The notes: a model not told the origin generated them from the sequence alone. Numbered from the stretch's first letter, positions 1-7,593 are shown. The stretch: 13,432 nt of DNA from Cytophagales bacterium (GCA_003504855.1 DNZD01000069.1:1-13432); one strand, 5' to 3'. Numbers and translations: made by a program.

Positions 1-1362
1 CTGAACGCTTTGCAAGTTATTGGTGGTTCCGATGTCCGTGGCTCCGTTGCTGCGAAGAATTTCAAAGGCGACCGTATGATTTGTGCTTACGCCAAAATTC
101 AACGTGTTGAATTGAAGGGTAGTAATTGCCTGCGGGCTGAGTGACATTCCAAAGAAAGTCTTGGTTTGAAATGTACTGCCATCTACGGTGAGCTTGATTG
201 TTGTGCTGTCAATGACATTGGTGCCGTAGTTGCGCACTTCTATTTTGGGGATGATCACGTTACCACAACTGGAAATACCCGGGCTGATGAGGGTGCGGAT
301 GCCCAGATCGGTGGCGACCACCGTAGGAAAATTGTTGCCGGGGGAGGTAAGCAGGCTGGTTCTTCGTGGACAGTTGGCGAGCACCACATTGAACCGGCTC
401 ACCTGCCCCTGGGTGAAGAGGTTCATGCAGGCGTCGAAGCTATAGTCCATGTAATTCTGAAACATCTTGTGAACAAAATATCCCGAGCGACCATCGCAGG
501 AGGCAGGTGTGCCGGTAGGACAACCGGAAGTTGAATTGGTTTGCGCAGGTGTATCGGAGACGAAGTCATCACCGCAGGTAGCGTCACCCCAAATGTGACG
601 TAGTCCGAGAAAGTGACCTACTTCATGGGTAGCGGTGCGCCCCAGGTTATAGCTTGACAGGAGATTGAAACCGGAACCTGTGCCAAAAGCCTGATAGTGA
701 ATGACCACCCCGTCGGTCAACCGGTTGTTGTTGGTTACATCAAGGCCGCCTATGAGGTTGGTAACCGGCAACTGAGCGAAGCCGATAAAGCCACCGGACA
801 ATGAGGTTACCCAGATGTTCAGGTAGTTCTCTGCCGGCCAGTAGTCCAGACTCTTCAACGCTGCATTGTCGGTAATGGCCCATGAGGTTTGGGTGCCTTT
901 TGTTCGGGTAATGCCGGAGGTTGCCAGACCCTCAGGATCTTGCCTGGCCAAAACAAATTGGATGCTGATGCTGCCGGCTACCGGAAGAAATTCTGCTGGT
1001 GTGTTGCCGGCATCTGTGTTGAGTCGGTTGTAGTCTTTATTGAGTACATCAATCTGTGATTGAATCTGTGCGTCTGAAATATTAGTGCCGGTGCCCACCG
1101 CTTCGCCGTTGTGAATCACATGCACCACCACGGGTATCGTATAGGTACTGTTGACCTTGTTGGTCTGCATCAACTGTGCGCCACGGGTGCGCAGTTGCTT
1201 TTCCATCCACAGTTCAAATGATTCATTTGTCTCGGTCAGCGGATTCTTTTCCTGCAGCATTTGCTGATAGGGGACAACCCCGCAGCGCTCCTGGGCCTGC
1301 CCAATTCCGGGGGATACCAAACCTATAAGTAAAGCCAGGAAAGGAAGAATGAATCGCGACAT
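1..1362 (-). CDS. Secreted pappalysin-type (M43) zinc metalloprotease, 3' end outside window
   Basis: This gene reads leftward from an ATG at 1362 and stays open for 454 codons to the window edge, so the C-terminus is missing. It encodes a Sec signal peptide (residues 1 to about 23, ending GIGQA) followed by an Arg26-Cys27-Gly28 motif. The catalytic zinc motif HEVGHFLGLRH has His246, Glu247, His250 and His256, and is followed by a Met-turn YMDY with Met305. These are the hallmarks of the pappalysin family (MEROPS M43), which are extracytoplasmic endopeptidases. In mirolysin, a member of this family, an N-terminal Cys in the pro-segment blocks the zinc (cysteine switch); Cys27 could do the same, by inference. 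From about residue 350 the sequence resembles a CARDB-type beta-sandwich (for example IIPKIEVRNYGTN). Bacteroidota relatives often end in a type IX secretion sorting domain, but that part is not visible here. The substrate is unknown. Confidence 0.9.
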   Translation of the reverse strand, partial: MSRFILPFLALLIGLVSPGIGQAQERCGVVPYQQMLQEKNPLTETNESFELWMEKQLRTRGAQLMQTNKVNSTYTIPVVVHVIHNGEAVGTGTNISDAQIQSQIDVLNKDYNRLNTDAGNTPAEFLPVAGSISIQFVLARQDPEGLATSGITRTKGTQTSWAITDNAALKSLDYWPAENYLNIWVTSLSGGFIGFAQLPVTNLIGGLDVTNNNRLTDGVVIHYQAFGTGSGFNLLSSYNLGRTATHEVGHFLGLRHIWGDATCGDDFVSDTPAQTNSTSGCPTGTPASCDGRSGYFVHKMFQNYMDYSFDACMNLFTQGQVSRFNVVLANCPRRTSLLTSPGNNFPTVVATDLGIRTLISPGISSCGNVIIPKIEVRNYGTNVIDSTTIKLTVDGSTFQTKTFFGMSLSPQAITTLQFNTLNFGVSTNHTVAFEILRSNGATDIGTTNNLQSVQ

Positions 1363-1459
1363 CTGCAGGTCTGTACGGTTAGGCAAGCAACACCATGATT
1401 CACAGTAACGAATCAATATTGAAATCTATGATTATTTGGAGGATAAAAATAGACGGAAG
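1363..1459 (-). promoter_or_regulatory. Leader region upstream of the M43 protease gene
   Basis: This 97-base AT-rich spacer lies between the nfu stop and the protease ATG, both on the minus strand. It holds a perfect 10-bp palindrome TCAATATTGA (1413-1422) and a short inverted repeat TGATTC/GAATCA (1396-1401 and 1410-1415). On the minus strand there is a near match to the Bacteroidota -7 box (TAGATTTC, one mismatch to TAnnTTTG) but no convincing -33 element. It probably contains the protease promoter, and no strong terminator for the upstream mrp-nfu pair is evident. This is inference from position and weak motifs only. Confidence 0.3.
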
Positions 1460-1732
1460 TCACGATACTGTAGCCAAATTGACTACCTCAATCGATCGCA
1501 CTTCCGGCACTGACTTTCGGATGGCTTCTTCCACGCCGGCACGAAACGTCATGGTGGACATGGGACAGTTCACACAATTACCAACGAACTCAAGTCGCAC
1601 AACAAGTTCTTCGGTTATCTCAAGGATCCGGATGTTGCCGCCGTCGGCTTCCAGGTAAGGCCGTATTCCGTCTAGTGCAGACTCAACGCGCTGGATCAAG
1701 GTAGTCGACTGGTGTAAGGTGGCGGAGCTCAT
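1460..1732 (-). CDS. Nfu-domain iron-sulfur cluster carrier protein
   Basis: This 90-residue protein consists of a single NifU C-terminal (Nfu) domain. It shows the family signature RPYLEADGGNI (Asp30-Gly31-Gly32) and the cluster-binding GNCVNCP motif with Cys53 and Cys56. In Nfu proteins these two cysteines hold a labile 4Fe-4S cluster between subunits for delivery to target enzymes in the cytoplasm. There is no N-terminal degenerate IscA domain and no IscU-type domain, so this is a minimal carrier. The ATG overlaps the stop of the upstream mrp gene by four bases (ATGA, 1729-1732), which suggests translational coupling. Mrp is itself an Fe-S carrier ATPase, so the pair makes functional sense. 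The domain call is secure; the specific client proteins are unknown. Confidence 0.92.
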   Translation of the reverse strand: MSSATLHQSTTLIQRVESALDGIRPYLEADGGNIRILEITEELVVRLEFVGNCVNCPMSTMTFRAGVEEAIRKSVPEVRSIEVVNLATVS

Positions 1733-2823
1733 GAGATGACCTCTACTTTTTTGGTGGAAGCAAAGTTAGCATTTCGGATCGCAATCTGACGAGCGAGGGC
1801 TTCACCGAGGTCCATGAACGCTTTGGCTGTAATTTCTTCCTTTAGCACCACAGGTAATCCGCTGTCGCCGCTTTCGCGAATGGATTGAACCAATGGAATC
1901 TGACCCAGCAGTGGAACGTCATATTTTTCAGCGAGCTGCTTGCCACCATCCTGACCAAAGATATAGTACCGGTTATTGGGTAATTCCGCTGGCGTGAAAT
2001 AGGCCATATTCTCTACCACACCCAACACGGGTACGTTGATCTGTGGTTGCTTGAACATGGTCAATCCCTTGGTGGCGTCAGCAAGAGCTACCTTTTGTGG
2101 TGTGGTGACAATTACGGCACCGGTTACGGGCACTGTTTGAACCAGCGTAAGATGAATGTCACTGGTGCCAGGGGGTAAGTCAATGAAAAGATAATCCAGG
2201 TCACCCCACAGGGTGTCGCTGATGAATTGCTTTAGTGCTGAACTTGCCATAGGTCCGCGCCAGACCACTGCACTGTCCGGTGGTGCGAGAAAGCCAATGG
2301 ACATCAGCTTAACGCCATACTGTTCAATGGGCACGATTTGGTTCTTGCCATCAATGACTTTCACTTCTGGCTGCTCGCGCTCGCAGTTAAACATCACCGG
2401 AACCGATGGACCAAAGATATCAGCATCAATCAAACCTACTTTAGCCCCGGAGCGGGCGAGGGCCACTGCGAGGTTACTGGTGACCGTTGATTTGCCTACA
2501 CCACCTTTGCCCGATGCGATGGCAATAATATTCTTGACACCGGGAAGTAATGGTGCGTTATTCCGAAGGGTTGTAACCGAAGAGGTAATGTTAATCTCGA
2601 TACGTGTGCCAGGAGCGATTACCTTTTTCACAGCTGCCTCACAGTCGCGCCGGATGATTTCCTTCAGCGGACAGGCAGGTGTGGTCAGCACTACGGTGAA
2701 GGCCACATGGTCATTGCCAATGGACACGTCCCGGATCATGTTCAGGCTCACGAGGTCGCGCTTCAGGTCCGGGTCGTTAACCGTGGAAAGGGCATTAAGG
2801 ATATCTTGCTGGGTAAGGGCCAT
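1729..2823 (-). CDS. mrp: Mrp/ApbC-family Fe-S cluster carrier P-loop ATPase
   Basis: This 364-residue protein has the full architecture of bacterial Mrp. An N-terminal MIP18/DUF59 domain (about 1-85) has the conserved TTPACP segment with Cys51. It is followed by a ParA/MinD-like ATPase with the deviant Walker A GKGGVGKST (105-113), DADIFGPS (133-140), the FRGPM-type segment WRGPM (188-192) and DLPPGTSD (215-222). Mrp/ApbC proteins bind and transfer Fe-S clusters in the cytoplasm. The usual CxxC pair expected just after ENMAYF (about 271-276) is absent: the stretch reads FTPAELPNNRYYIFG. I recall this as the usual form in Bacteroidota, so the protein is probably functional, but its cluster-binding residues are not obvious. 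It is followed by the nfu gene through an ATGA overlap and diverges from dnaG. Confidence 0.95.
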   Translation of the reverse strand: MALTQQDILNALSTVNDPDLKRDLVSLNMIRDVSIGNDHVAFTVVLTTPACPLKEIIRRDCEAAVKKVIAPGTRIEINITSSVTTLRNNAPLLPGVKNIIAIASGKGGVGKSTVTSNLAVALARSGAKVGLIDADIFGPSVPVMFNCEREQPEVKVIDGKNQIVPIEQYGVKLMSIGFLAPPDSAVVWRGPMASSALKQFISDTLWGDLDYLFIDLPPGTSDIHLTLVQTVPVTGAVIVTTPQKVALADATKGLTMFKQPQINVPVLGVVENMAYFTPAELPNNRYYIFGQDGGKQLAEKYDVPLLGQIPLVQSIRESGDSGLPVVLKEEITAKAFMDLGEALARQIAIRNANFASTKKVEVIS

Positions 2824-2837
2824 GGTTTCAAAAGGTG

Positions 2838-2845
2838 CGAATTTA
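2838..2845 (-). promoter_or_regulatory. Possible weak -7 element for mrp-nfu
   Basis: On the minus strand these bases read TAAATTCG, one mismatch from the Bacteroidota -7 consensus TAnnTTTG, and they lie 15 bases upstream of the mrp ATG. No clear -33 TTTG is seen at the expected distance. The placement would give a very short leader, so this is a tentative call. Confidence 0.2.
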
Positions 2846-2948
2846 GCTATTCTGGAGATCGGATCGTCCAGGCCAGGCTATTTTATCCCGATGTCTGAAG
2901 GCCCTGACGGATGCCGTTCATTTTCCGGACGCTAATCTCCTGAATAAC

Positions 2949-2956
2949 TATCTTTG
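2949..2956 (+). promoter_or_regulatory. Bacteroidota-type -7 promoter element upstream of dnaG
   Basis: The bases TATCTTTG match the Bacteroidota sigma-A -7 consensus TAnnTTTG exactly. The element lies in the 173-base divergent spacer, 40 bases upstream of the dnaG start codon, so transcription would begin around 2960 and leave a leader of roughly 35 bases. The -33 region is poor: only a TTTTC run near 2921-2925 is present, slightly too far upstream. There is no Shine-Dalgarno sequence before the start, which is usual for this phylum. The match is seen directly; promoter activity is inferred. Confidence 0.5.
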
Positions 2957-2996
2957 ACCCCCAATAGTTTAGATTTCAGCAAAAATTGCCGCCCGC

Positions 2997-4931
2997 TTGA
3001 TCAGCCGCGAGACCATCGACGAAGTAAAGAACCGCATCGACATTGTGGATGTGATCAGCGACTTCGTGTCCCTGAAGCGATCCGGGCAGAATTATAAGGC
3101 CCTGAGCCCTTTCAACAACGAAAAATCAGCCTCGTTTTTTGTGGTGCCCGGAAAAGGCATCTTCAAAGACTTTAGTTCTGGCAAAGGCGGCGACGCCATC
3201 ACCTTTGTGATGGAACACGAGGGGATGAGCTATACAGAAGCCATCCGGTTTCTGGCAAAAAAGTACGGTGTAGAAATCAAGGAAAATGCCCAATCCGACG
3301 AGCAGCGCGAACAACAAAGCGAACGCGAAGGATTGTACATCCTGATGAACTATGCCAAAGACTACTATAAGGAGAACCTGACCCAGACAGAAGAGGGCAG
3401 GGGCATTGGTCTGAGCTATTTCCATGAGCGCGGATTTAACGACCGCACCATTCAGAAATTCGAACTGGGTTTTGCCCTGGAAGGCTGGAATAACCTGAGT
3501 GACAGAGCCATCAAGGACAACTACAACAAAGAGTTGCTTGAAAAGACCGGACTGGTGGTGAAAAATGAAGATGGTCGCACCTACGACCGTTTCAGGGGTC
3601 GCGTCATTTTTCCGGTTCACAACCTGACTGGCAAAGTGATTGCGTTTGGGGCCCGCATGTTGGGCAAGGAGAAGAACCAACCCAAGTACATCAATTCACC
3701 TGAAACTGAAATTTATCATAAGAGCCAGGTCTTGTATGGCTTGTATCAGGCCAAGAATTCCATCCGGCAGCATGATAACTGCATTCTGGTGGAAGGTTAT
3801 ACGGATGTAATCTCCATGCACCAGGCTGATGTGGAGAATGTGGTGGCTTCATCGGGTACTGCCCTTACTGAAGACCAGATCAAACTGATCCGCCGGTTCA
3901 CTGAAAATGTCACCGTGTTGTTCGATGGTGACTCTGCCGGTATCAAGGCAGCCCTTCGCGGAATTGATCTCATCCTGAAGGGAGGTCTAAATGTCCGTGT
4001 GGTGCTCTTGCCTGATCAGGAAGATCCAGACAGCTATTCGAGAAAAGTAGGGACAACGGAATTTCAAAAATACCTGGCCCAGAAGAGTCAGGACTTTATC
4101 TCTTTCAAAGCAAATCTCTTTGCTTCCGAAGCAGGGACCGATCCCATCCGCAAGGCGGAGTCTATTAAAGAGATCATCAACAGTATTGCATTGATTCCGG
4201 ACCCGGTAAAGCGGTCCGTGTATCTTCAGGAGACCAGTCAACAACTCAAGATTGGAGAGAACATCCTCTTGTCTGAGCTGAACAAGTTACTCATCCAGGA
4301 ACGGAAGAAGCGTGAACGGGAACACACCGAGACCCCGCCTCCGATGGAAGATCCGGGTACCCTGGCGCATCGGGTTGAGGAACTGGCGCCAACGCCGCTG
4401 GATTCGCAGGATATGGTCTACTTCCAGGAGCGTGAGACCATCCGATTGCTGCTTAACTATGCCGATCATTCTGTCGAAGACCAGAAGATGATGGAGTTCC
4501 TGGTGGGTGAATCAGATGATGTGGATTTTACCGATCCGGTCTTTCATAAGATATTTCAGGCGTATAAAGAAGCCGTTGAATCAGGCAAGCCACTGGACAG
4601 TTCAGACTTTTTGCATCAGGGGGATGAAAAACTGACGCGGGTAGTGACGGAACTAATTACCAACCGATACAGCACCAGCAAGAACTGGGAAAAGTTTCAC
4701 ATTGTGATTCCAAAGGATTCGGATGAGTTGAAGCAGAAGGCGTTGTCGAATGTGTTGCACCTGAAGTTCAGGATCATTCAAAGAATGCTTGACACCAACC
4801 TCAAGGCCATTCAGTCGGCAGAGAACATGGGCGACCTGTCGGAATTGGAAAAGGCACTGATGCAACAGGATACCCTCAAGCAAGCCGAAAGACAACTGGC
4901 GGCAACCCTGGGTATTGTTGTGGCGAGGTAG
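2997..4931 (+). CDS. dnaG: DNA primase with a zinc-ligand-free N-terminal domain
   Basis: This 644-residue protein synthesises RNA primers at the replication fork. The start is TTG at 2997: an in-frame stop at 2970-2972 precedes it, no ATG, GTG or other TTG lies between, and the resulting MISRETID opening resembles DnaG N-termini of this phylum. The N-terminal CHC2-like fold is recognisable (SPFNNEKSASF, then IFKDFSSGKGGDA), but all four zinc-ligand positions are changed: Ser37, Asn40, Asp58 and Ser61 replace Cys-His-Cys-Cys. The catalytic core is intact: RFRGRVIFPV (198-207), YINSPET (231-237), the Toprim acidic motif LVEGYTD with Glu266, FDGD with Asp310 and Asp312, and DPDS (343-346). The region from about 470 to the end is the helicase-interaction domain. 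The reading frame is unbroken and of normal length, so this is a working gene rather than a pseudogene. Confidence 0.96.
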   Translation: MISRETIDEVKNRIDIVDVISDFVSLKRSGQNYKALSPFNNEKSASFFVVPGKGIFKDFSSGKGGDAITFVMEHEGMSYTEAIRFLAKKYGVEIKENAQSDEQREQQSEREGLYILMNYAKDYYKENLTQTEEGRGIGLSYFHERGFNDRTIQKFELGFALEGWNNLSDRAIKDNYNKELLEKTGLVVKNEDGRTYDRFRGRVIFPVHNLTGKVIAFGARMLGKEKNQPKYINSPETEIYHKSQVLYGLYQAKNSIRQHDNCILVEGYTDVISMHQADVENVVASSGTALTEDQIKLIRRFTENVTVLFDGDSAGIKAALRGIDLILKGGLNVRVVLLPDQEDPDSYSRKVGTTEFQKYLAQKSQDFISFKANLFASEAGTDPIRKAESIKEIINSIALIPDPVKRSVYLQETSQQLKIGENILLSELNKLLIQERKKREREHTETPPPMEDPGTLAHRVEELAPTPLDSQDMVYFQERETIRLLLNYADHSVEDQKMMEFLVGESDDVDFTDPVFHKIFQAYKEAVESGKPLDSSDFLHQGDEKLTRVVTELITNRYSTSKNWEKFHIVIPKDSDELKQKALSNVLHLKFRIIQRMLDTNLKAIQSAENMGDLSELEKALMQQDTLKQAERQLAATLGIVVAR

Positions 4932-4980
4932 GGAACACCGGGAGATAGAATTTTGTTAGAAGTGAACGATAAGTAAGGTT

Positions 4981-6207
4981 ATGAACGAAGCGATAAAACT
5001 GGATACAATCGAAGAGGCAATTGATGCCATACGTCATGGTAAGTTGATTATTGTGGTTGATGACGAAGACCGTGAGAATGAGGGAGACTTCATTTGTGCG
5101 GCAGAAGCCATTACGCCGGAGATCGTCAATTTTATGGCGCGTGAGGGCAGGGGGCTTATCTGTGTGCCGTTGGTGGAGGACCGATGTGAAGAGCTGGGGT
5201 TGGACCTGATGGTAGGCGTGGGAAAAAACACCGCTGCCTTTGAAACGCCCTTTACCGTTTCTGTTGACCTGATTGGACACGGCTGTACCACTGGTATTTC
5301 GGCCCACGATCGGTTCAAGACCATCAAGGCATTGGTGGACCCCGAAACCAATCCGGCGGAATTGGGTAAGCCTGGACATATTTTCCCGTTGCGGGCCAAG
5401 CGCGAGGGTGTACTTCGTCGCTCAGGCCACACCGAAGCGGCTATTGATTTTGCCCGGCTGGCCGGTTTTCGTCCGGCAGGGGTGTTGGTAGAGATCATGA
5501 ATGCCGATGGTACCATGGCCCGCCTGCCTGACTTGCGCAAGGTGGCCGATCAGCATAACCTCAAGTTGGTATCGATCAAGGACCTGATCGCTTATCGCAT
5601 GAATGCAGAGCGGCAAATCCGCCGCCGGGTAGATGTGAACATGCCGACCTCATTTGGTGATTTTCAGTTGGCCGCCTATGAGCAGATTAATACCAACGAA
5701 TTACATCTTGCATTGATCAAAGGCACATGGAGCAAAGATGAGCCCGTCCTGGTGCGTGTACACTCATCATGCGTCACCGGCGATATCTTTGGTTCCTGTC
5801 GGTGTGACTGTGGCCCACAGTTGCATGCCGCCATGGAGATGGTAGAGAAGGAAGGCAAAGGTGTTGTCCTCTACATGAAGCAGGAAGGTAGGGGCATAGG
5901 GTTACTGAACAAGCTCAAAGCCTATAAACTGCAGGAGGAAGGACTGGATACCGTGGAAGCTAACCTGCAGTTGGGATTTGATATGGACAACCGCGACTAC
6001 GGCATTGGTGCACAGGTACTTCACGACCTGGGTATTTCCAAAATCAGGCTGATCACCAATAACCCTAAGAAGCGTGTGGGCCTGATGGGATACGGATTAG
6101 AGATTGTGGAGAATATTCCCATCGAGATGACGCCCAATAAACACAATGAGCGCTACCTGAAGACCAAGCGGGATAAAATGGGACATACGATCCTGAAACA
6201 TTTGTAA
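4981..6207 (+). CDS. ribBA: Bifunctional DHBP synthase / GTP cyclohydrolase II (riboflavin synthesis)
   Basis: This 408-residue protein joins the two entry enzymes of riboflavin synthesis. The N-terminal RibB half (about 1-205) converts ribulose 5-phosphate to 3,4-dihydroxy-2-butanone 4-phosphate. It has the acidic [10 protein letters not shown] loop (27-36), PGHIFPLRA (131-139), GHTEAAID (149-156, His150) and Glu171. The C-terminal RibA half (about 206-408) opens the GTP imidazole ring. Its zinc ligands are Cys264, Cys275 and Cys277 in [16 protein letters not shown], and it has QEGRGIGL (301-308), the AYKLQ tyrosine (Tyr315), LGFDMDNR (331-338) and NNPKK (360-364). All expected catalytic residues are present in both halves, so both activities should be retained. 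The gene begins 49 bases after dnaG, too close for a standard FMN riboswitch, and is followed four bases later by a secreted protein gene. Confidence 0.97.
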   Translation: MNEAIKLDTIEEAIDAIRHGKLIIVVDDEDRENEGDFICAAEAITPEIVNFMAREGRGLICVPLVEDRCEELGLDLMVGVGKNTAAFETPFTVSVDLIGHGCTTGISAHDRFKTIKALVDPETNPAELGKPGHIFPLRAKREGVLRRSGHTEAAIDFARLAGFRPAGVLVEIMNADGTMARLPDLRKVADQHNLKLVSIKDLIAYRMNAERQIRRRVDVNMPTSFGDFQLAAYEQINTNELHLALIKGTWSKDEPVLVRVHSSCVTGDIFGSCRCDCGPQLHAAMEMVEKEGKGVVLYMKQEGRGIGLLNKLKAYKLQEEGLDTVEANLQLGFDMDNRDYGIGAQVLHDLGISKIRLITNNPKKRVGLMGYGLEIVENIPIEMTPNKHNERYLKTKRDKMGHTILKHL

Positions 6208-6211
6208 GCCC

Positions 6212-6814
6212 ATGCTTCGCGCCATAGTTTTCATTGGATTCTTTTTGTCCCTGACATCTGTGCAGGCGCAGAAGTTCCCTTCTGATTTCTGGCACGAAGG
6301 AAGAATCGTGTTGGAGACGGGTGATACCCTTCACTGTAACATCAAATACGATTTGCAGAATGATATCATCCAAAGTGAGCTCAATGGAAGGCTGGAATCA
6401 TTCACACCCAGAAAGGCCGTATTCTTTGAGATCTTTGACAAGACCTCCAAGCGCTACCGAAGCTTTTACTCTCTGCCTTACTCCGCTACAGGCCAATATC
6501 GGGCTACCATCTTTTTTGAGTTGCTGGCCGAGGGCAAAATGACTTTGTTGAGCAGGGAATCCATTGAATTCAGAAACTACCCCAGCTCATTTTACTACTA
6601 TGGATCCACCAGCCGGATGGTGTTGGTGAATAAGTACTTCTTGCTCAAGGAAAATGGCGACATCCAGGCCTTTACGGGCAAGCGCAACGACTTGCTTGAG
6701 CTGATGGGTCGTCAGCAGGACGCCGTGCAGAAGTACATCAAAGCCAATAAACTCAGTCTCGAAAACAAGTATCAATTTGCGGACATTGTAAAATATTATA
6801 ACAGCCTCCAGTAA
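6212..6814 (+). CDS. Secreted protein of unknown function
   Basis: I do not recognise this 200-residue protein as a named family. It starts with a clear Sec signal peptide (residues 1-19, hydrophobic core AIVFIGFFLSL, cleavage likely after VQA) and has no lipobox cysteine, so it should be periplasmic or released. Residues 25-155 look beta-rich, with a GRIVLETGDTLHCNIKYD segment near 30-47 that resembles a pattern I associate with other uncharacterised Bacteroidota secreted proteins. The last 45 residues are predicted helical and end in IVKYYNSLQ. Aromatic residues are frequent, including FYYYG near 127-131. The ATG is four bases after the ribBA stop, and the TAA overlaps the surE ATG by one base (TAATG), so it is almost certainly co-transcribed and possibly coupled. 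Its function is unknown, and the neighbours do not explain a periplasmic role. Confidence 0.85.
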   Translation: MLRAIVFIGFFLSLTSVQAQKFPSDFWHEGRIVLETGDTLHCNIKYDLQNDIIQSELNGRLESFTPRKAVFFEIFDKTSKRYRSFYSLPYSATGQYRATIFFELLAEGKMTLLSRESIEFRNYPSSFYYYGSTSRMVLVNKYFLLKENGDIQAFTGKRNDLLELMGRQQDAVQKYIKANKLSLENKYQFADIVKYYNSLQ

Positions 6815-7593
6815 TGAGCAAGCCCTTGATTTTAGTTACCAACGATGACGGCATTACCGCCCGTGGCATCGGTCATCTGGTTGCCGTGATGAAAGAGTTG
6901 GGAGATGTATTGGTGGTAGCTCCCAACGGTCCACAGTCGGGTATGGGGCATGCGATTACGGTAGGAGATACCTTGCGCCTCAAAGAATCGAAGATCTACG
7001 AAGGCGTGCGCGCTTTTGAATGTTCCGGGACTCCTGCTGATTGTGTAAAAATGGCTCGTCACTATGTGCTAAAGGATCAACGTCAACCGGACGTGGTGGT
7101 AAGTGGCATAAATCATGGCAGTAACACCTCCATCAGCGTGCTGTATTCAGGTACCATGTCTGCTGCGATTGAAGCAGCCATTGAAGGGGCACCCTCCATC
7201 GGCTTTTCCTTGTGTGACTATAGCAGCGATGCTGACTTCTCACATGCCCTTCCTTACGTGAAGAAAATCACGGAACAAGTAATCCGCAAAGGTATGCCAA
7301 AAGGTGTAGCCCTGAATGTCAATTTTCCCCCGAAGCGTCATGAGGCCATCAAAGGCATACGGATTTGCCGCCAGGCCAACGCCAAATGGGTAGAGGAATT
7401 TGATGAGCGCCGCGACCCGAACGGCAGAAAGTATTTCTGGATGACCGGCAACTTCGTGAACTTCGATAAGGGTGAAGACAATGACGAGTGGGCCATCGCC
7501 AACAACTATATCTCGGTGGTGCCGTGCCAGTTTGACCTTACCGCTCATTCTGCTATCCCCGGACTTAATGAGGACTGGGATATTCTCGGATAG
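6814..7593 (+). CDS. surE: 5'/3'-nucleotidase SurE
   Basis: This 259-residue protein is a member of the SurE family, metal-dependent phosphatases that remove phosphate from nucleoside monophosphates and some related substrates, usually in the cytoplasm and linked to stationary-phase survival. The signatures are LVTNDDGI with the metal-binding Asp11 and Asp12, APNGPQSGMGHAIT with Ser42, SGTPADCV (71-78), and VVSGINHGSNTSISVLYSGTM-type residues around Asn100 that complete the active site. The length is normal for the family. The ATG shares its first base with the last base of the upstream secreted-protein stop codon, which suggests translational coupling. The gene ends five bases from the convergent priA stop, so it closes the dnaG-to-surE plus-strand run. 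Confidence 0.97.
   Translation: MSKPLILVTNDDGITARGIGHLVAVMKELGDVLVVAPNGPQSGMGHAITVGDTLRLKESKIYEGVRAFECSGTPADCVKMARHYVLKDQRQPDVVVSGINHGSNTSISVLYSGTMSAAIEAAIEGAPSIGFSLCDYSSDADFSHALPYVKKITEQVIRKGMPKGVALNVNFPPKRHEAIKGIRICRQANAKWVEEFDERRDPNGRKYFWMTGNFVNFDKGEDNDEWAIANNYISVVPCQFDLTAHSAIPGLNEDWDILG

Noticed and set aside
166..534. Plus-strand open frame of 122 codons near the left edge
   Set aside because: It is antisense to the M43 protease, whose zinc motif, Met-turn and signal peptide are unambiguous.
2213..2935. A 240-codon plus-strand open frame opposite mrp
   Set aside because: It lies antisense to the well-supported mrp gene, its product has no recognisable domain, and its composition reflects the complement of mrp codons.
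2997..4931. dnaG as a decaying pseudogene because its zinc ligands are missing
   Set aside because: The frame is intact and of normal length, and all catalytic Toprim residues remain. The substitutions look systematic rather than random.
4932..4980. FMN riboswitch before ribBA
   Set aside because: The gap is only 49 bases, shorter than the RFN element, and no conserved RFN motifs are visible.
5034..5540. A 168-codon minus-strand open frame within ribBA
   Set aside because: It is a shadow of ribBA, with low-complexity Ser/Arg/Pro composition and no domain.
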